Part shown: positions 45,167 through 53,833 of the stretch, in pieces
How positions within the stretch are numbered: the first letter of the stretch is position 1
Layout: every line of letters starts with the position of its first letter
From: Chitinophagaceae bacterium UBA4407
GTDB lineage: Bacteria > Bacteroidota > Bacteroidia > Chitinophagales > Chitinophagaceae
NCBI GenBank assembly: GCA_002390845.1
Contig: DGQT01000042.1
Span: forward strand, 62,001-126,000
Reading direction: 5' to 3'
Length of the DNA: 64,000 nt
The notes under the pieces: generated by a model
What the model was told of the DNA's origin: nothing
Seen by the model: the letters and a program-made list of their open reading frames with translations, nothing else
Database searches by the model: none
Position numbers and translations under genes: made by a program

Positions 45167-45397
45167 CTACGGTACCGGGTCAAATCCGCTTCCGCCACCG
45201 GGTCTGCATCTTGAAATTCTTTTTATAGAAAGCCACATACCTTTAAACAACCCATGTTTTTTTAAAGCCTCTGTAGCGTATTGCGAGCAGGTTGGTGTAA
45301 ACCTGCATTTGGGGCCGAGCAATGGCGAAATAACATACTGGTAAATTTTTATCAGCAGTATAAATGGGTAGCTAAGTATTTGCAGCAGCAGTTTCAT
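45167..45397 (-). CDS. yidD: Membrane protein insertion efficiency factor YidD
   Basis: 76 residues. Signature YQYVISPLLGPKCRFTPTCSQYATEA and the conserved basic-glycine end SRCRPGGGSGFDPVP. Helps membrane insertion by YidC in the inner membrane (family knowledge). Its start overlaps the end of rnpA by 26 nt, as is common for the rpmH-rnpA-yidD cluster. The alpha right arm of the neighbouring repeat ends three bases after its stop. Confidence 0.97.
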   Translation of the reverse strand: MKLLLQILSYPFILLIKIYQYVISPLLGPKCRFTPTCSQYATEALKKHGLFKGMWLSIKRISRCRPGGGSGFDPVP

Positions 45398-45779
45398 TTA
45401 ATTTTTTTACAAGGCGTTGCAAAACAACAGGCATTACGGTTTTTATTGTTTCGTACTCGGGCAATATTTTATCAATATACAGCATAAAAACTACCACCTG
45501 TTTTTGATGTAGGTTCAGGTAATCGTGCAAGACATTTTTCTCAGTCCGGTATGCTTCACGCATGATACGTTTTACCCTATTCCGGTGTATGGCTTTTTTA
45601 AAATTGCGGCTGCTAACGCCAACGCCTGCCTTTACCGGAAAATCAAGTATGGCTGTTGGCTGCATATAAAATACTTTCAGAGGAAAAATGCTGAAGGTTT
45701 TTCCCTCACGGAAAAGCTGGTCCATCAATTTGCGGCTCTTTAATTTTTCCGCTTTGCTGTATGAAAACATTTTTGCCAT
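45372..45779 (-). CDS. rnpA: Ribonuclease P protein component
   Basis: 135 residues. N-terminal YSKAEKLKSRKLMDQLFREG, FPVKAGVGVSSRNFKKAIHRNRVKRIMREAYR (the RNR motif region), with KQVVVFMLYIDK near the C-terminus. It binds the RNase P RNA and helps 5' maturation of tRNAs. Follows rpmH with 93 bp between; a hairpin with a T-run lies in that gap, so its expression may be set below that of L34. Confidence 0.97.
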   Translation of the reverse strand: MAKMFSYSKAEKLKSRKLMDQLFREGKTFSIFPLKVFYMQPTAILDFPVKAGVGVSSRNFKKAIHRNRVKRIMREAYRTEKNVLHDYLNLHQKQVVVFMLYIDKILPEYETIKTVMPVVLQRLVKKLNETAAANT

Positions 45780-45791
45780 AGATTCACTTCA

Positions 45792-45818
45792 ACGAAAAAA
45801 GCCTCAAATTGAGGCTTT
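45792..45818 (-). terminator. Hairpin with T-run between rpmH and rnpA (partial terminator)
   Basis: On the minus strand AAAGCCTCAA-T-TTGAGGCTTT is followed directly by TTTTTTC. It is 54 bp after the rpmH stop and 13 bp before the rnpA start. Confidence 0.65.
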
Positions 45819-45872
45819 AAATATAATCTGAAATTTCTTTCATTCTCTGCTTTGCTGCAGATCAGGGAAATT

Positions 45873-46028
45873 CTATTTTAATTTTCTTTCGTCAGAAACT
45901 GTTAGTTTTCTGCGGCCTTTTGCGCGGCGGCTTGCTAAAACTTTGCGGCCATTGGCTGTTGCCATGCGCTCACGAAAACCATGAACTGATTTACGTCTGC
46001 GATTGTGTGGCTGAAATGTACGTTTCAT
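45873..46028 (-). CDS. rpmH: 50S ribosomal protein L34
   Basis: 51 residues: MKRTFQPHNRRRKSVHGFRE, then RMATANGRKVLASRRAKGRR, then KLTVSDERKLK. The family core (MKRT-QP, R-R-K-R-HGF, R-A-KGR-K) is intact. Short highly basic protein of the large subunit. Start at 46028 (ATG) is clear. No dnaA or DnaA-box cluster was seen next to it, in line with many Bacteroidota. Confidence 0.97.
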   Translation of the reverse strand: MKRTFQPHNRRRKSVHGFRERMATANGRKVLASRRAKGRRKLTVSDERKLK

Positions 46029-46112
46029 AAATAATATTTTTGCTAACCCTTAAATGATTGTTTTCAACTTGCGGAAACCAGTCACCATCACTGCTTTCCT
46101 GTGAAAGGACGG

Positions 46113-46120
46113 CAAAAGTA
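46113..46120 (-). promoter_or_regulatory. Bacteroidota -7 promoter box of rpmH
   Basis: Minus-strand TACTTTTG, exact TAnnTTTG, about 85 bp before the rpmH start, implying a moderately long leader. Confidence 0.55.
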
Positions 46121-46155
46121 GGGGTTTATTCCGGATTTTGAGGTTCAAATAAATA

Positions 46156-46214
46156 TTTTTTTTGACCCCGGCTTTTAGAATATAAATTAAACTTTTGTTG
46201 CGTCGCACACTTAT
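46156..46214 (-). repeat. Dispersed palindromic repeat, alpha-core left arm
   Basis: T8-GACCCCGGC, AATTAAACTT, TTGTTGCGTCGCACACTTATA. It lies between murI and rpmH. Confidence 0.9.
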
Positions 46215-46245
46215 AGGGTTTGATTATGACTCAGCTAAATACAGC

Positions 46246-47067
46246 TTATCCCAGGTCAATGTGTTTTGACTGAACCGCTTCACCAAAAAAATTGTTGGCG
46301 TGCATATCAAAATCTTCGGTTGAATCGGTGGTATAAAAAGTTTTCGTGCCTTCTTTAATTAGCTGCGTTTGAATCTCCGGGTGCCGGTGTAAATAGTCCG
46401 CAAGGCTGGTTGCCACAATATCTCCCTGGCTTAATATGGTAATATCTACCGGGGTGTATTCCACAATCTTTTTAAGTAAAAGCGGGTAATGTGTGCAGGC
46501 CAATAAAATGGTATCAATCCTGGGTTCTTTTTTTAGTAACTGGTGAATGTGCTTTTTTATAAAATAATCAGCACCGTGGCTTTCAGATTCATTGTTCTCT
46601 ACAAGTGGCACCCACATTGGGCAGGCTTCCTGAACCACTTCAATATCGGGGTAAAATTTTTCAATCTCAATTACATAAGATTTGGACTGCACCGTGCCAT
46701 TTGTAGCAAGAATACCAACCTTTCTGCTCTTAGAATATTGACCCACGATTTCTGTGGTGGGTCTTATTACACCCAAAACCCGTTTATCTTTTCCAATGCG
46801 TTCCAGATCATTTTGCTGAATGGTGCGCAAAGCCTTTGCCGATGCCGTGTTGCAGGCCAAAACAACCAGCGGGCAACCCTGCTGAAAAAACCATTCCACA
46901 CATTGAAGCGTATAATGATATACAGTTTCAAAAGAACGGTTACCATAAGGCGCACGGGCATTGTCGCCAAGATAGATATAATTGTATTCCGGAAGTTTGG
47001 CAACTATTTCTTTTAAAACAGTAAGTCCGCCATATCCTGAATCGAATACGCCAATAGGGCCTTGCAT
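46246..47067 (-). CDS. murI: Glutamate racemase
   Basis: 273 residues. IGVFDSGYGGLTVLKEI with the first Asp/Ser pair, YLGDNARAPYGNRS, VVLACNTASAKAL (catalytic Cys 1) and ILLACTHYPLLL (catalytic Cys 2) are all present. It makes D-glutamate for peptidoglycan in the cytosol. Full length. No gene overlaps it; the next gene on this strand is an alpha/beta hydrolase 87 bp upstream. Confidence 0.97.
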   Translation of the reverse strand: MQGPIGVFDSGYGGLTVLKEIVAKLPEYNYIYLGDNARAPYGNRSFETVYHYTLQCVEWFFQQGCPLVVLACNTASAKALRTIQQNDLERIGKDKRVLGVIRPTTEIVGQYSKSRKVGILATNGTVQSKSYVIEIEKFYPDIEVVQEACPMWVPLVENNESESHGADYFIKKHIHQLLKKEPRIDTILLACTHYPLLLKKIVEYTPVDITILSQGDIVATSLADYLHRHPEIQTQLIKEGTKTFYTTDSTEDFDMHANNFFGEAVQSKHIDLG

Positions 47068-47154
47068 ACCTGAGCAATTGAATTGTTTAAAAATACGATC
47101 TGATGATTTTGCCTCGTCAAAGCTAATAATTGCAGACAGTTATTTAAGCAATAA

Positions 47155-47850
47155 TTATTGCTGCTGTTTCAGAAACCGGTATATCATAAAACTTAGAAGG
47201 GTATTGTCAACCTGCTCTAATGGGTGAGGTGTATTCGGCAACAAGCCTAACTGTGCATTTGGTAACTGCTTATACACTGCTGCTGTTTCATCAAGGGTTA
47301 CCATTTTATCGCGGTCACCAAGCAGCAATAGGCAGGGCGTAGTGACAGATGTATAGTCTTCAGTTTTGAGCGTATTGTTTCGGCCAAGATTTTCGAGCAT
47401 TTCTGCTGCTTTCATTAAAATGGTTTTCCAGTTATTTGGTGCGTGCCGCTTTGCCAACTGCGCTGCAAAGGCTGGGACTTTTTGTTCCAGGATATCGGCG
47501 TCCATCATTTTTATTTCTTTGGCTGCAATGGCTTCATCCCAATACACTTTAGTGGCAAGTGTAATAACTTTTATAATTTTCTCAGGATAATGTTTTGCAA
47601 GGTACATACCCACGTAGCCTCCCATGCTATAACCAAAAATATTTGACTGTTCTATATTTTGCTGGTCAAGATATTGTATTACATCGTTTGCAAAGAGTTC
47701 TATAGAAAAAGGCTCATCTGGAATATTGTTTCCACCATGTCCACTAAAGCTGAGTGTGTGTATGATAAAGCTGTTGCTGAGTAATTGAGCAAGTGGCTGT
47801 AACTGGTCTTTTCCTCCGATGGCACCGTGCAGTAATAACAAGTGTTGCAT
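47155..47850 (-). CDS. Alpha/beta-fold hydrolase
   Basis: 231 residues from the ATG at 47850; the longer frame runs through the dispersed repeat and is rejected. LLLLHGAIGGKDQLQPLAQ, FGYSMGGYVGMYLAKHYPEK (G-x-S-x-G nucleophile), CLLLLGDRDKMVT (acid) and the late His in LPNTPHPLEQ make a complete triad. Similar to small esterases or MenH-like hydrolases; substrate unknown. Shares the strand with murI. Confidence 0.92.
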   Translation of the reverse strand: MQHLLLLHGAIGGKDQLQPLAQLLSNSFIIHTLSFSGHGGNNIPDEPFSIELFANDVIQYLDQQNIEQSNIFGYSMGGYVGMYLAKHYPEKIIKVITLATKVYWDEAIAAKEIKMMDADILEQKVPAFAAQLAKRHAPNNWKTILMKAAEMLENLGRNNTLKTEDYTSVTTPCLLLLGDRDKMVTLDETAAVYKQLPNAQLGLLPNTPHPLEQVDNTLLSFMIYRFLKQQQ

Positions 47851-47942
47851 AAAATGAAGATAAAAAGAAGCTGTTATATTAATAGTCTTTTGTAAAGAAC
47901 CGGGATGGTATTTGTATTCATAAGCCCAATAGAATTCATACA

Positions 47943-47999
47943 GTACAAGTGTGCGACGCAACAATACCTCATCTCTATTCATCTGCCCGGCTCAAAAAA
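47943..47999 (+). repeat. Dispersed palindromic repeat, alpha-core right arm
   Basis: GTACAAGTGTGCGACGCAAC, AATACCTCATCTC, GCCCGGCTCAAAAAA, next to the mtgA stop codon. Confidence 0.92.
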
Positions 48000-48006
48000 T
48001 TCTTTA

Positions 48007-48705
48007 CTATTTTATTAAAGCCTGCACATCGGGGTCGCCTTCCAGGTTGCTCATTTGCCTTAATATCCACTGCGATCTTGATGCGACATGGCTGCTTTGG
48101 GGCTTTACCGTGTACACTGCTGGGTTGGGTAAACATGCGATGATTTGCGCTGCTTCCATACGGCTTAATTTTTTTGCAGGCTTATGAAAATATTGCTGCG
48201 ATGCAGCCTCGATGCCGTAGATGCCTTTACCCATTTCAATTACGTTCAGGTACACTTCCAGTATGCGTTGCTTGCCCCAGATCCATTCAGTAAGTTTTGT
48301 GAAATAAAACTCAGGCACTTTGCGTATGTACCGCGTAATACCTTCTCCCTGCCAGAGAAAAACGTTCTTGCTCGTTTGCTGGCTAATGGTACTGGCACCT
48401 GCACCTGCAATTTTATTTTTCTTTTTAGGATCGGTTTTTAAACTTTTTTCAATAGATGCCCAGTCGAAACCACTATGATCGGGAAATAACTGGTCTTCGC
48501 CAGCCATGGCAGCGAGTTTTACATTTGGTGAAATTTCATCCCAGCTTACATAATCTCTTTTCAAACCATCACCTTCTATTACACTGCCCAACTGTGTTAA
48601 TGTTATTGGCGGCATTGCCCATTTGCAAATCAGTAAATAAACGAAAGAAGAAACAAATGCTATAAGCACAACGCGTTTTGTATAATGCCATATTTTTTTA
48701 AGCAT
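48007..48705 (-). CDS. mtgA: Monofunctional biosynthetic peptidoglycan transglycosylase
   Basis: 232 residues. One N-terminal membrane helix, then GT51 motifs MAGEDQLFPDHSGFDWASI (catalytic Glu), GASTISQQTSKNVFLW, RKVPEFYFTKLTEWIWGK, RILEVYLNVIEMGKGIYGIEAA and SRMEAAQIIACLPNPAVY. No transpeptidase domain. Polymerises lipid II into glycan strands at the inner membrane. The gene upstream (48732) ends 26 bp before it on the same strand. Confidence 0.97.
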   Translation of the reverse strand: MLKKIWHYTKRVVLIAFVSSFVYLLICKWAMPPITLTQLGSVIEGDGLKRDYVSWDEISPNVKLAAMAGEDQLFPDHSGFDWASIEKSLKTDPKKKNKIAGAGASTISQQTSKNVFLWQGEGITRYIRKVPEFYFTKLTEWIWGKQRILEVYLNVIEMGKGIYGIEAASQQYFHKPAKKLSRMEAAQIIACLPNPAVYTVKPQSSHVASRSQWILRQMSNLEGDPDVQALIK

Positions 48706-48731
48706 GAATAAATGATTACCGGCGAAAGGTA

Positions 48732-49295
48732 CTATGAAGATGGCTTAGTTATGAAACTTTGAAGATGGTATTTTTTGCCAATGAGAAAATATGATTTATG
48801 CGATACGTGCAATATGGTACCGGCTGCAAAAACACCGGCGGCAGTGCTTATATTTTTAATATTGTCTTTACCAAAAACAGGATCTTTTGACGAAGCTGTG
48901 TTAATGAGGTTCAATGCAAGGTAACCGCCGCTGAGAATCTGCAGCAGGCTTCCATTTTTTACATATGAAAATTTTTCGTGCCCTTTAGGAAATGCATAAA
49001 TATTTTTAAAAGCAATTTTTATTGTATTAAGAATAATGGTATCGGTAATAATCATGCCCAGGAAATTAACGGCAGGGCTTTCCTGTATGGGTATAATTGT
49101 AATTGAATCTGTTTGTATTTTTTTTATATAACCGCTGATCCATTGTTTTGTATTCAGTTGAAATGAAATAAATGAACCCTGGTAAAATCTATCAAGCGTA
49201 TAATTATTTTTTTTAAAGAGAAGCATATCTCCGCTTTGGGCATAAGAAGAAAAGGTAAAAACGATATACAGAATAGGCAGTATAATTTTTTGCAT
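48732..49295 (-). CDS. Secreted protein of unknown function
   Basis: 187 residues. Sec signal at residues 1-19 (ending SSYAQ). It carries SFQLNTKQWISGYIKKIQTDSITI, a KIAFKNIYAFPKG segment and a C-terminal GYLALNLINTASSK with small hydrophobic stretches that could be a helix pair. Short repeats of this kind occur in many uncharacterised Bacteroidota periplasmic proteins. Spaced 26 bp upstream of mtgA, so probably co-transcribed; a role in envelope biology is only a guess. Confidence 0.75.
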   Translation of the reverse strand: MQKIILPILYIVFTFSSYAQSGDMLLFKKNNYTLDRFYQGSFISFQLNTKQWISGYIKKIQTDSITIIPIQESPAVNFLGMIITDTIILNTIKIAFKNIYAFPKGHEKFSYVKNGSLLQILSGGYLALNLINTASSKDPVFGKDNIKNISTAAGVFAAGTILHVSHKSYFLIGKKYHLQSFITKPSS

Positions 49296-49315
49296 GCTTT
49301 CAGTTTATGAAAAGT

Positions 49316-49374
49316 CTTTTTTTGTTTTCAAACAGTTGTACATGCATTGGGCTTTACTTGCGTCGCACACTGAA
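49316..49374 (-). repeat. Dispersed palindromic repeat, degenerate alpha-core left arm
   Basis: GCATTGGGCTTTACTTGCGTC and GCACACTG with a T-rich left side; the outer GAGCC end is not recognisable. Confidence 0.75.
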
Positions 49375-49509
49375 TCTTCAACAATTCTATTGAGCACCCA
49401 GATGCAGTCCCGTTGCTTTATCCCAACCATTAGGCCTTAATTTATTTCAATAAATAAAATACAGTACGCTAAAACTAAAACAGCTATTCTGAAATGATTC
49501 GTTAAACTA

Positions 49510-50160
49510 TTATGCAATCGTGTGGGTAAGTATGCCCCATATAAGCGCAACACCAAACCCGATAAAAATAATTCCCGATATGCGGTCAATAATATGAATA
49601 TTATGCGGGTTTAGCTTCTCACGTATTTTCCCTGCCAGCATAACTTTGGCGGTGTCGGCCAGCAGCACAATTAACAGGCATACGGTAAAAACAATAATAC
49701 GGTATTGTACAGGATATTCCTGTTGCTGTGCATCGGCCAAAATTGTTGCAGACGCAGCTATCCAGAATATCAGCACGCCGGGATTAAGCAGGTTCATAAA
49801 ATAGCCCGAAAAAAAAATGCCGGCTACATCGCCCCTTGTCATACTCTTTACCATTACCGAGCCATCATTGCGAATATTTACTTTCTTAAAAAAAATATTG
49901 TAAACACCCATTATTATCAGGAAGATACTTCCGGCAACTCCAAGAATAACTTCATGCTTTAATACCGATTGAAAAAGTGCTGTAAATAAATTGCAGATCA
50001 ATACACAGGTAATATCACTGGCAGAAACACCCGCAATAAAAGCAAAGCCGCCCTTATGTCCATTGCTAAGGCTTTGCTTAATAACAGAAAAAATAACAGG
50101 CCCTACCGAAATGCTTAACAGCAATCCCAATGCAAACCCTTTTGCAAGTGCAGCAATCAT
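49510..50160 (-). CDS. LysE-family transporter (amino-acid exporter type)
   Basis: 216 residues from the ATG at 50160; the longer frame has no sensible N-terminus. Six hydrophobic segments are visible. LysE/RhtB family features: ALGLLLSISVGPVIFSVIKQSL in helix 1 and SGYFMNLLNPGVLIFWIAAS (the N-P motif), with IIFIGFGVALIWGIL at the end. Predicted to export an amino acid or similar small solute; the compound is unknown. Confidence 0.93.
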   Translation of the reverse strand: MIAALAKGFALGLLLSISVGPVIFSVIKQSLSNGHKGGFAFIAGVSASDITCVLICNLFTALFQSVLKHEVILGVAGSIFLIIMGVYNIFFKKVNIRNDGSVMVKSMTRGDVAGIFFSGYFMNLLNPGVLIFWIAASATILADAQQQEYPVQYRIIVFTVCLLIVLLADTAKVMLAGKIREKLNPHNIHIIDRISGIIFIGFGVALIWGILTHTIA

Positions 50161-50453
50161 CGGCTCTTGATTAAATAAGTCATTAAAAGTAGTTACGAAA
50201 ATAAGTGGTTTATGTGAATAAGGAAACAGTAGTTGTTTAATGCACTTATTATTGTTGCCCTTGTACAATACAAATGCGACTTACTGAAACACTGTATTGA
50301 AAATTCAAACTAAATTTTTGATTCATGCGTACATGTAATTGTGCATAAATATTAATAACTCCTAAACTTATTTCGGTGTAACTTGTCATAAGTTTTAAGT
50401 AAAAGCAACGAAGTAATAAATTTAACTGTCTTAGAACTATAAACGTTTCAAAT

Positions 50454-50909
50454 ATGGAACAACACCAACCTGAGCCACCGGCTTACATTGAAAGAGTAAC
50501 GCAACTGAATCAAGCCATGTTTTATTGCTACAACGAGGCATCAGACAGGCTACCGGTAAGCAGGGTAACTGGCTTTACCTTTGGCGACAATAATACCTTA
50601 CATTTCAAAACCAATTATTTTCCTGTTACAGAAAATGTCTGGAATGTCTTTGCAGCAGAACTACATTTCTATAAGAAAGGCGTATCACAAAGTCTGGTGC
50701 TTCATGGGGTTGCCATTATTGATTTAGTGAATGATGGTTTCGTACAATTCAGTATAAAAGACGTTTCGTATTTTGAACAATATGCTTCACAAAAAGATAA
50801 AGGACTATTATCTACTTTGTTTAAACCTTACATCTATTTCTATAAAAAAAGTTCCGAGTTGCTTCAGCATACTTTCAGGCGAAAAAATGCAACAGGTTAT
50901 TTTCAATAA
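50454..50909 (+). CDS. Protein of unknown function
   Basis: 151 residues. It has a mixed alpha/beta pattern with INHxYN-free residues (AMFYCYNEASDRLPVSRVTG, GFTFGDNNTLHFKTNYF, LHGVAIIDLVNDGFVQFSIKDVSYF) and no signal peptide or membrane segment. The block VQFSIKDVSYFEQYA resembles PilZ-like or other small beta-barrel proteins only loosely. No confident family. Faces a 300-bp gap full of repeats. Confidence 0.65.
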   Translation: MEQHQPEPPAYIERVTQLNQAMFYCYNEASDRLPVSRVTGFTFGDNNTLHFKTNYFPVTENVWNVFAAELHFYKKGVSQSLVLHGVAIIDLVNDGFVQFSIKDVSYFEQYASQKDKGLLSTLFKPYIYFYKKSSELLQHTFRRKNATGYFQ

Positions 50910-50954
50910 GAACCTGGTGATAGTACCTTTTTATATTAAACAATATTGCTACTA

Positions 50955-51210
50955 TTAAACTTTCGTTGTGTCACTCACTTGTACTGTTGTACCAATATGC
51001 AGCAATGTGAAACAACATTACTAAATGCAATACTTTAAATATCCAACCGGTATTGTTTTGTTTAATATTGTTTTGCAGCACAAGAGTGCGACGCAGAAAT
51101 AAATTCGGAACATGCTCTAATTTTCGCTTAAATGTCGCCATGAAAGAGGAACTGTGAAACGAGCGTGGCAAGAAAAGCTAAATCCTTGATCCAACAGCCC
51201 GGCCAAAAAA
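50955..51210. repeat. Triple arm repeat region: beta left arm, degenerate alpha right core, gamma right arm
   Basis: Left beta core TTGTGTCACTCACTTGTAC at 50966-50984; a right alpha core CACAAGAGTGCGACGCA at 51079-51095; and directly behind it a gamma arm (CGCTTAAATGTCGCCATG, CGAGCGTGGCAAG, AGCCCGGCCAAAAAAA). It looks like one element inserted next to, or recombined with, another. Confidence 0.85.
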
Positions 51211-51211
51211 A

Positions 51212-51943
51212 TTAACGCTTCTCAAGCAACCACCAGAATGGTACACGTTTTTTTACCTTGTAATTTGTAGTGATATATTTTTGTATATGGACAATGGCTT
51301 CGTCAATATCATCTGTTAATAAAACAAGGTTCATGTCTTCTTTTGAAATGGTTCCCTGCTCAGCCATAAAATTTATATTATCCATCAGTGTTTTAAAGTA
51401 GCTTTTGCCATACAATACAACTGGGAATTGCGTTACAGTTCGTGTTTGTATCAGCGTGAGTATTTCATAGAATTCATCCATGGTACCAAAACCACCAGGC
51501 ATAATAATAAATGCATAAGAGTACTTTATTAAAATTGTTTTACGCACGAAGAAATAATCGAAGGTTACTGATTTGTGTACATACGGGTTCTCCTGTTGCT
51601 CGTGCGGTAGTACAATATTGCAGCCAATTGATTCGCCGCCACTCTCAAATGCACCTCTGTTGGCAGCTTCCATAATTCCCGGGCCTCCACCGGTAATTGT
51701 ACTAAAACCCAATTGCGCTATTTGTTTACCAAACTCACGTGCAGCTTTGTAATAAATATGATCTTCTTTAAAACGCGCCGAACCAAACACGGTAATGCAG
51801 GGCCCGGAAAAATGCAATACCCTGAAACCATTGATAAATTGCCAGCATACTTTAAATACAAACTTTAATTCGTAACTGCGGCTTTTAGGGCCTTCGAGGT
51901 ACACATGTTTTCTGGCGGGAATAATTCTTTTTGTAGTAGCCAT
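51212..51943 (-). CDS. LOG-family (TIGR00730) nucleotide 5'-monophosphate phosphoribohydrolase
   Basis: 243 residues. Rossmann-like fold with FGSARFKED, GFSTITGGGPGIMEAANRGAF (G-G-G-x-G-x-M), GESIGCNIVLPHEQ and MPGGFGTMDEFYEILTLIQT (PGGxGTxxE catalytic motif). These proteins remove the ribose-phosphate from nucleotides such as cytokinin or other NMPs in known cases. Near-consensus promoter CAAAGTTTA lies at 51955-51963. Confidence 0.94.
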   Translation of the reverse strand: MATTKRIIPARKHVYLEGPKSRSYELKFVFKVCWQFINGFRVLHFSGPCITVFGSARFKEDHIYYKAAREFGKQIAQLGFSTITGGGPGIMEAANRGAFESGGESIGCNIVLPHEQQENPYVHKSVTFDYFFVRKTILIKYSYAFIIMPGGFGTMDEFYEILTLIQTRTVTQFPVVLYGKSYFKTLMDNINFMAEQGTISKEDMNLVLLTDDIDEAIVHIQKYITTNYKVKKRVPFWWLLEKR

Positions 51944-52018
51944 ATTATTTCAAGCAAAGTTTAAAGTTCGCGAATCATCTTATTCAATGTAATTTATATT
52001 GCAGCAAATTAAATTACA

Positions 52019-52789
52019 ATGCGTATTATTTCGTACAATGTTAACGGTTTGCGGGCCGCCATGAAAAAAGGATTTATTGATTGGCTTAAAACAGACCCTG
52101 CAGATATTATTTGCCTGCAAGAAATAAAAGCAGAAAAAGAAAACATAGATATTGAAAAAATAACTTCACTTGGGTTTGAAACGTACTGGTTCTCCGCACA
52201 AAAAAAAGGTTATAGCGGCGTTGCCATTTTTACAAAAATAAAAGCAGGCAATGTGGTGTATGGAAACAAGATTGAGCAAAGCGATTTTGAGGGTCGTGTG
52301 ATTCGTATTGATATTGGTTATATAAGCATTGTGAATGCGTATTATCCATCAGGCACAAGCGGCGATCAGCGGCAAGCCTACAAGTATCAATGGCTTGATG
52401 AATTTCTGGATTATCTTGATGCATTAAAGAAAACAAGAAAGCAAATAATCGTTTGCGGCGATTACAATATTGCCCATAAGGCAATTGATATTCACGACCC
52501 TAAAGGCAATAAAAATTCATCGGGCTTTTTACCGGAAGAACGTGCATGGATGGATCAGTTTTTAGCAAATGGCTTTGTAGATACATTCCGTTCTATACAC
52601 GCCGATGCATTGCACAACTACAGTTGGTGGAGCCAGCGTTTCCCCACGGTTCGCTTACAGAACAAAGGCTGGAGAATAGACTACATCAGCATTACAGAGA
52701 ATTTGAAAGACAAACTGGTAGATGCAAAAATTTATCCCGATGTAAAGCACAGCGATCATTGCCCCGTTTATGCAGAACTAAAAATCTAA
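52019..52789 (+). CDS. xth: Exodeoxyribonuclease III / AP endonuclease
   Basis: 256 residues. Endonuclease/exonuclease/phosphatase fold: RIISYNVNGLRAAMKKGF, ICLQEIKAEKEN (Mg-binding Glu), YYPSGTSGDQRQ, GDYNIAHKAIDIHDPKGNK, LHNYSWWSQRF, GWRIDYISI and KHSDHCPVYAE (catalytic Asp-His). Base-excision repair enzyme cutting at abasic sites. Tail-to-tail with the GNAT gene, sharing 4 bp. Confidence 0.97.
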   Translation: MRIISYNVNGLRAAMKKGFIDWLKTDPADIICLQEIKAEKENIDIEKITSLGFETYWFSAQKKGYSGVAIFTKIKAGNVVYGNKIEQSDFEGRVIRIDIGYISIVNAYYPSGTSGDQRQAYKYQWLDEFLDYLDALKKTRKQIIVCGDYNIAHKAIDIHDPKGNKNSSGFLPEERAWMDQFLANGFVDTFRSIHADALHNYSWWSQRFPTVRLQNKGWRIDYISITENLKDKLVDAKIYPDVKHSDHCPVYAELKI

Positions 52790-53292
52790 TTTGATAAGAG
52801 TTTTACCCAAACATAATCGTCAATAATTTGGTCATTCTTGATTGCAGCTTTTCTTCGAATACTTTCTAAGTAAAAACCGTTCTTTTGCAGCACTTTCATA
52901 GAGGCTTTATTGAACGAAAACACTTCAGCATAAATGCGCACCACATCAAAACGGGTTTCAATATAATCCAGCAGAATGCGCACCGATTCTGTTGCAATTC
53001 CTTTGCCCCAAAACTGCTCGCCAATAAAATAACCGATCTCAATCGTTCTCCGGTACACATCTTTTTGAGGCACACAGCCAATACTGCCGGCTACTTTGCC
53101 ATCGTAAATAATGGCGAAACTTACAGGTGGTTCCTGCTCTTTGCAATGGGCAATCCATTGCCGCGCATCGCTTAAAGTGTAAGGGTGTGGCAGGTGGTCG
53201 CGAACATTATTCCAAACATTACGATTGTTGGCAACCGCCACAAGCGATGCTGCATCTTCGCGCTGCCAGGGCCTTAGAAAAATTTTAGTCAT
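52786..53292 (-). CDS. GNAT-family N-acetyltransferase (RimJ/RimL-like)
   Basis: 168 residues. The GNAT domain shows FLRPWQREDAASLVAVANN at the start, VSFAIIYDGKVAGSIGCV, TIEIGYFIGEQFWGKGIATE (acetyl-CoA-binding R/Q-x-x-G-x-G/A pattern) and RIYAEVFSFNKASMKVLQKNGF. RimJ/L-type enzymes acetylate protein N termini or small amines. It overlaps the mgsA stop by 8 nt. Confidence 0.93.
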   Translation of the reverse strand: MTKIFLRPWQREDAASLVAVANNRNVWNNVRDHLPHPYTLSDARQWIAHCKEQEPPVSFAIIYDGKVAGSIGCVPQKDVYRRTIEIGYFIGEQFWGKGIATESVRILLDYIETRFDVVRIYAEVFSFNKASMKVLQKNGFYLESIRRKAAIKNDQIIDDYVWVKLLSN

Positions 53293-53749
53293 TTTCTTTT
53301 ATTGGCCGTGAAAGATAAGCTGCATAATCGGGAAGCGTGGCATCGTACTCGCCATGCATAAATGGCGAAGTAATAATAAAGTCTGCCGTAGCCCTGTCGC
53401 AGGCCATGGGTATATTCCATACTACACCCAGGCGTAGCAGCGCTTTCACGTCGCTGTCGTGCGGTTGCGCCTGCATGGGGTCCCAGAAAAAGATCATGAT
53501 ATCAATTTCCCCTTCGGCAATCATAGAGCCAACCTGCTGGTCGCCACCCAGGGGCCCGCTCATTAATTTTTTTACAGACCTGTCAAGCGCTTCTTCAAGC
53601 AACCTGCCAGTAGTGCCGGTAGCACAAAGTTCATGTTTTGCAAGAACAGTTTTATTGTGTACTGCCCATTCCATCAGGTCGGTTTTGCGGTTATCGTGCG
53701 CAACCATGGCAATACGTTTGCGGCTGCCGAGTTTTTTTATTGTAGTCAT
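53285..53749 (-). CDS. mgsA: Methylglyoxal synthase
   Basis: 154 residues. RIAMVAHDNRKTDLMEWAV, ELCATGTTGRLLEEA, LMSGPLGGDQQVGSMIAEG (catalytic Asp region) and FFWDPMQAQPHDSDVKALLR fit the family. It turns dihydroxyacetone phosphate into methylglyoxal and phosphate, a bypass under phosphate limitation or sugar-phosphate stress. Overlap with the acetyltransferase indicates one transcript. Confidence 0.97.
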   Translation of the reverse strand: MTTIKKLGSRKRIAMVAHDNRKTDLMEWAVHNKTVLAKHELCATGTTGRLLEEALDRSVKKLMSGPLGGDQQVGSMIAEGEIDIMIFFWDPMQAQPHDSDVKALLRLGVVWNIPMACDRATADFIITSPFMHGEYDATLPDYAAYLSRPIKEND

Positions 53750-53833
53750 GGTATGTTAATGGCTGTAAAATAATAAAAGTAATGTTTATTCATGCGCCGG
53801 GTGTATGCCCGATAAAATTCAATGCAGAATATT

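Noticed and set aside
45873..47067. oriC next to rpmH
   Set aside because: No dnaA gene, no cluster of DnaA boxes and no AT-rich unwinding repeat was seen.
47851..47982. N-terminal extension of the alpha/beta hydrolase
   Set aside because: The extension reads through a repeat arm and lacks hydrolase residues; the ATG at 47850 fits the family start.
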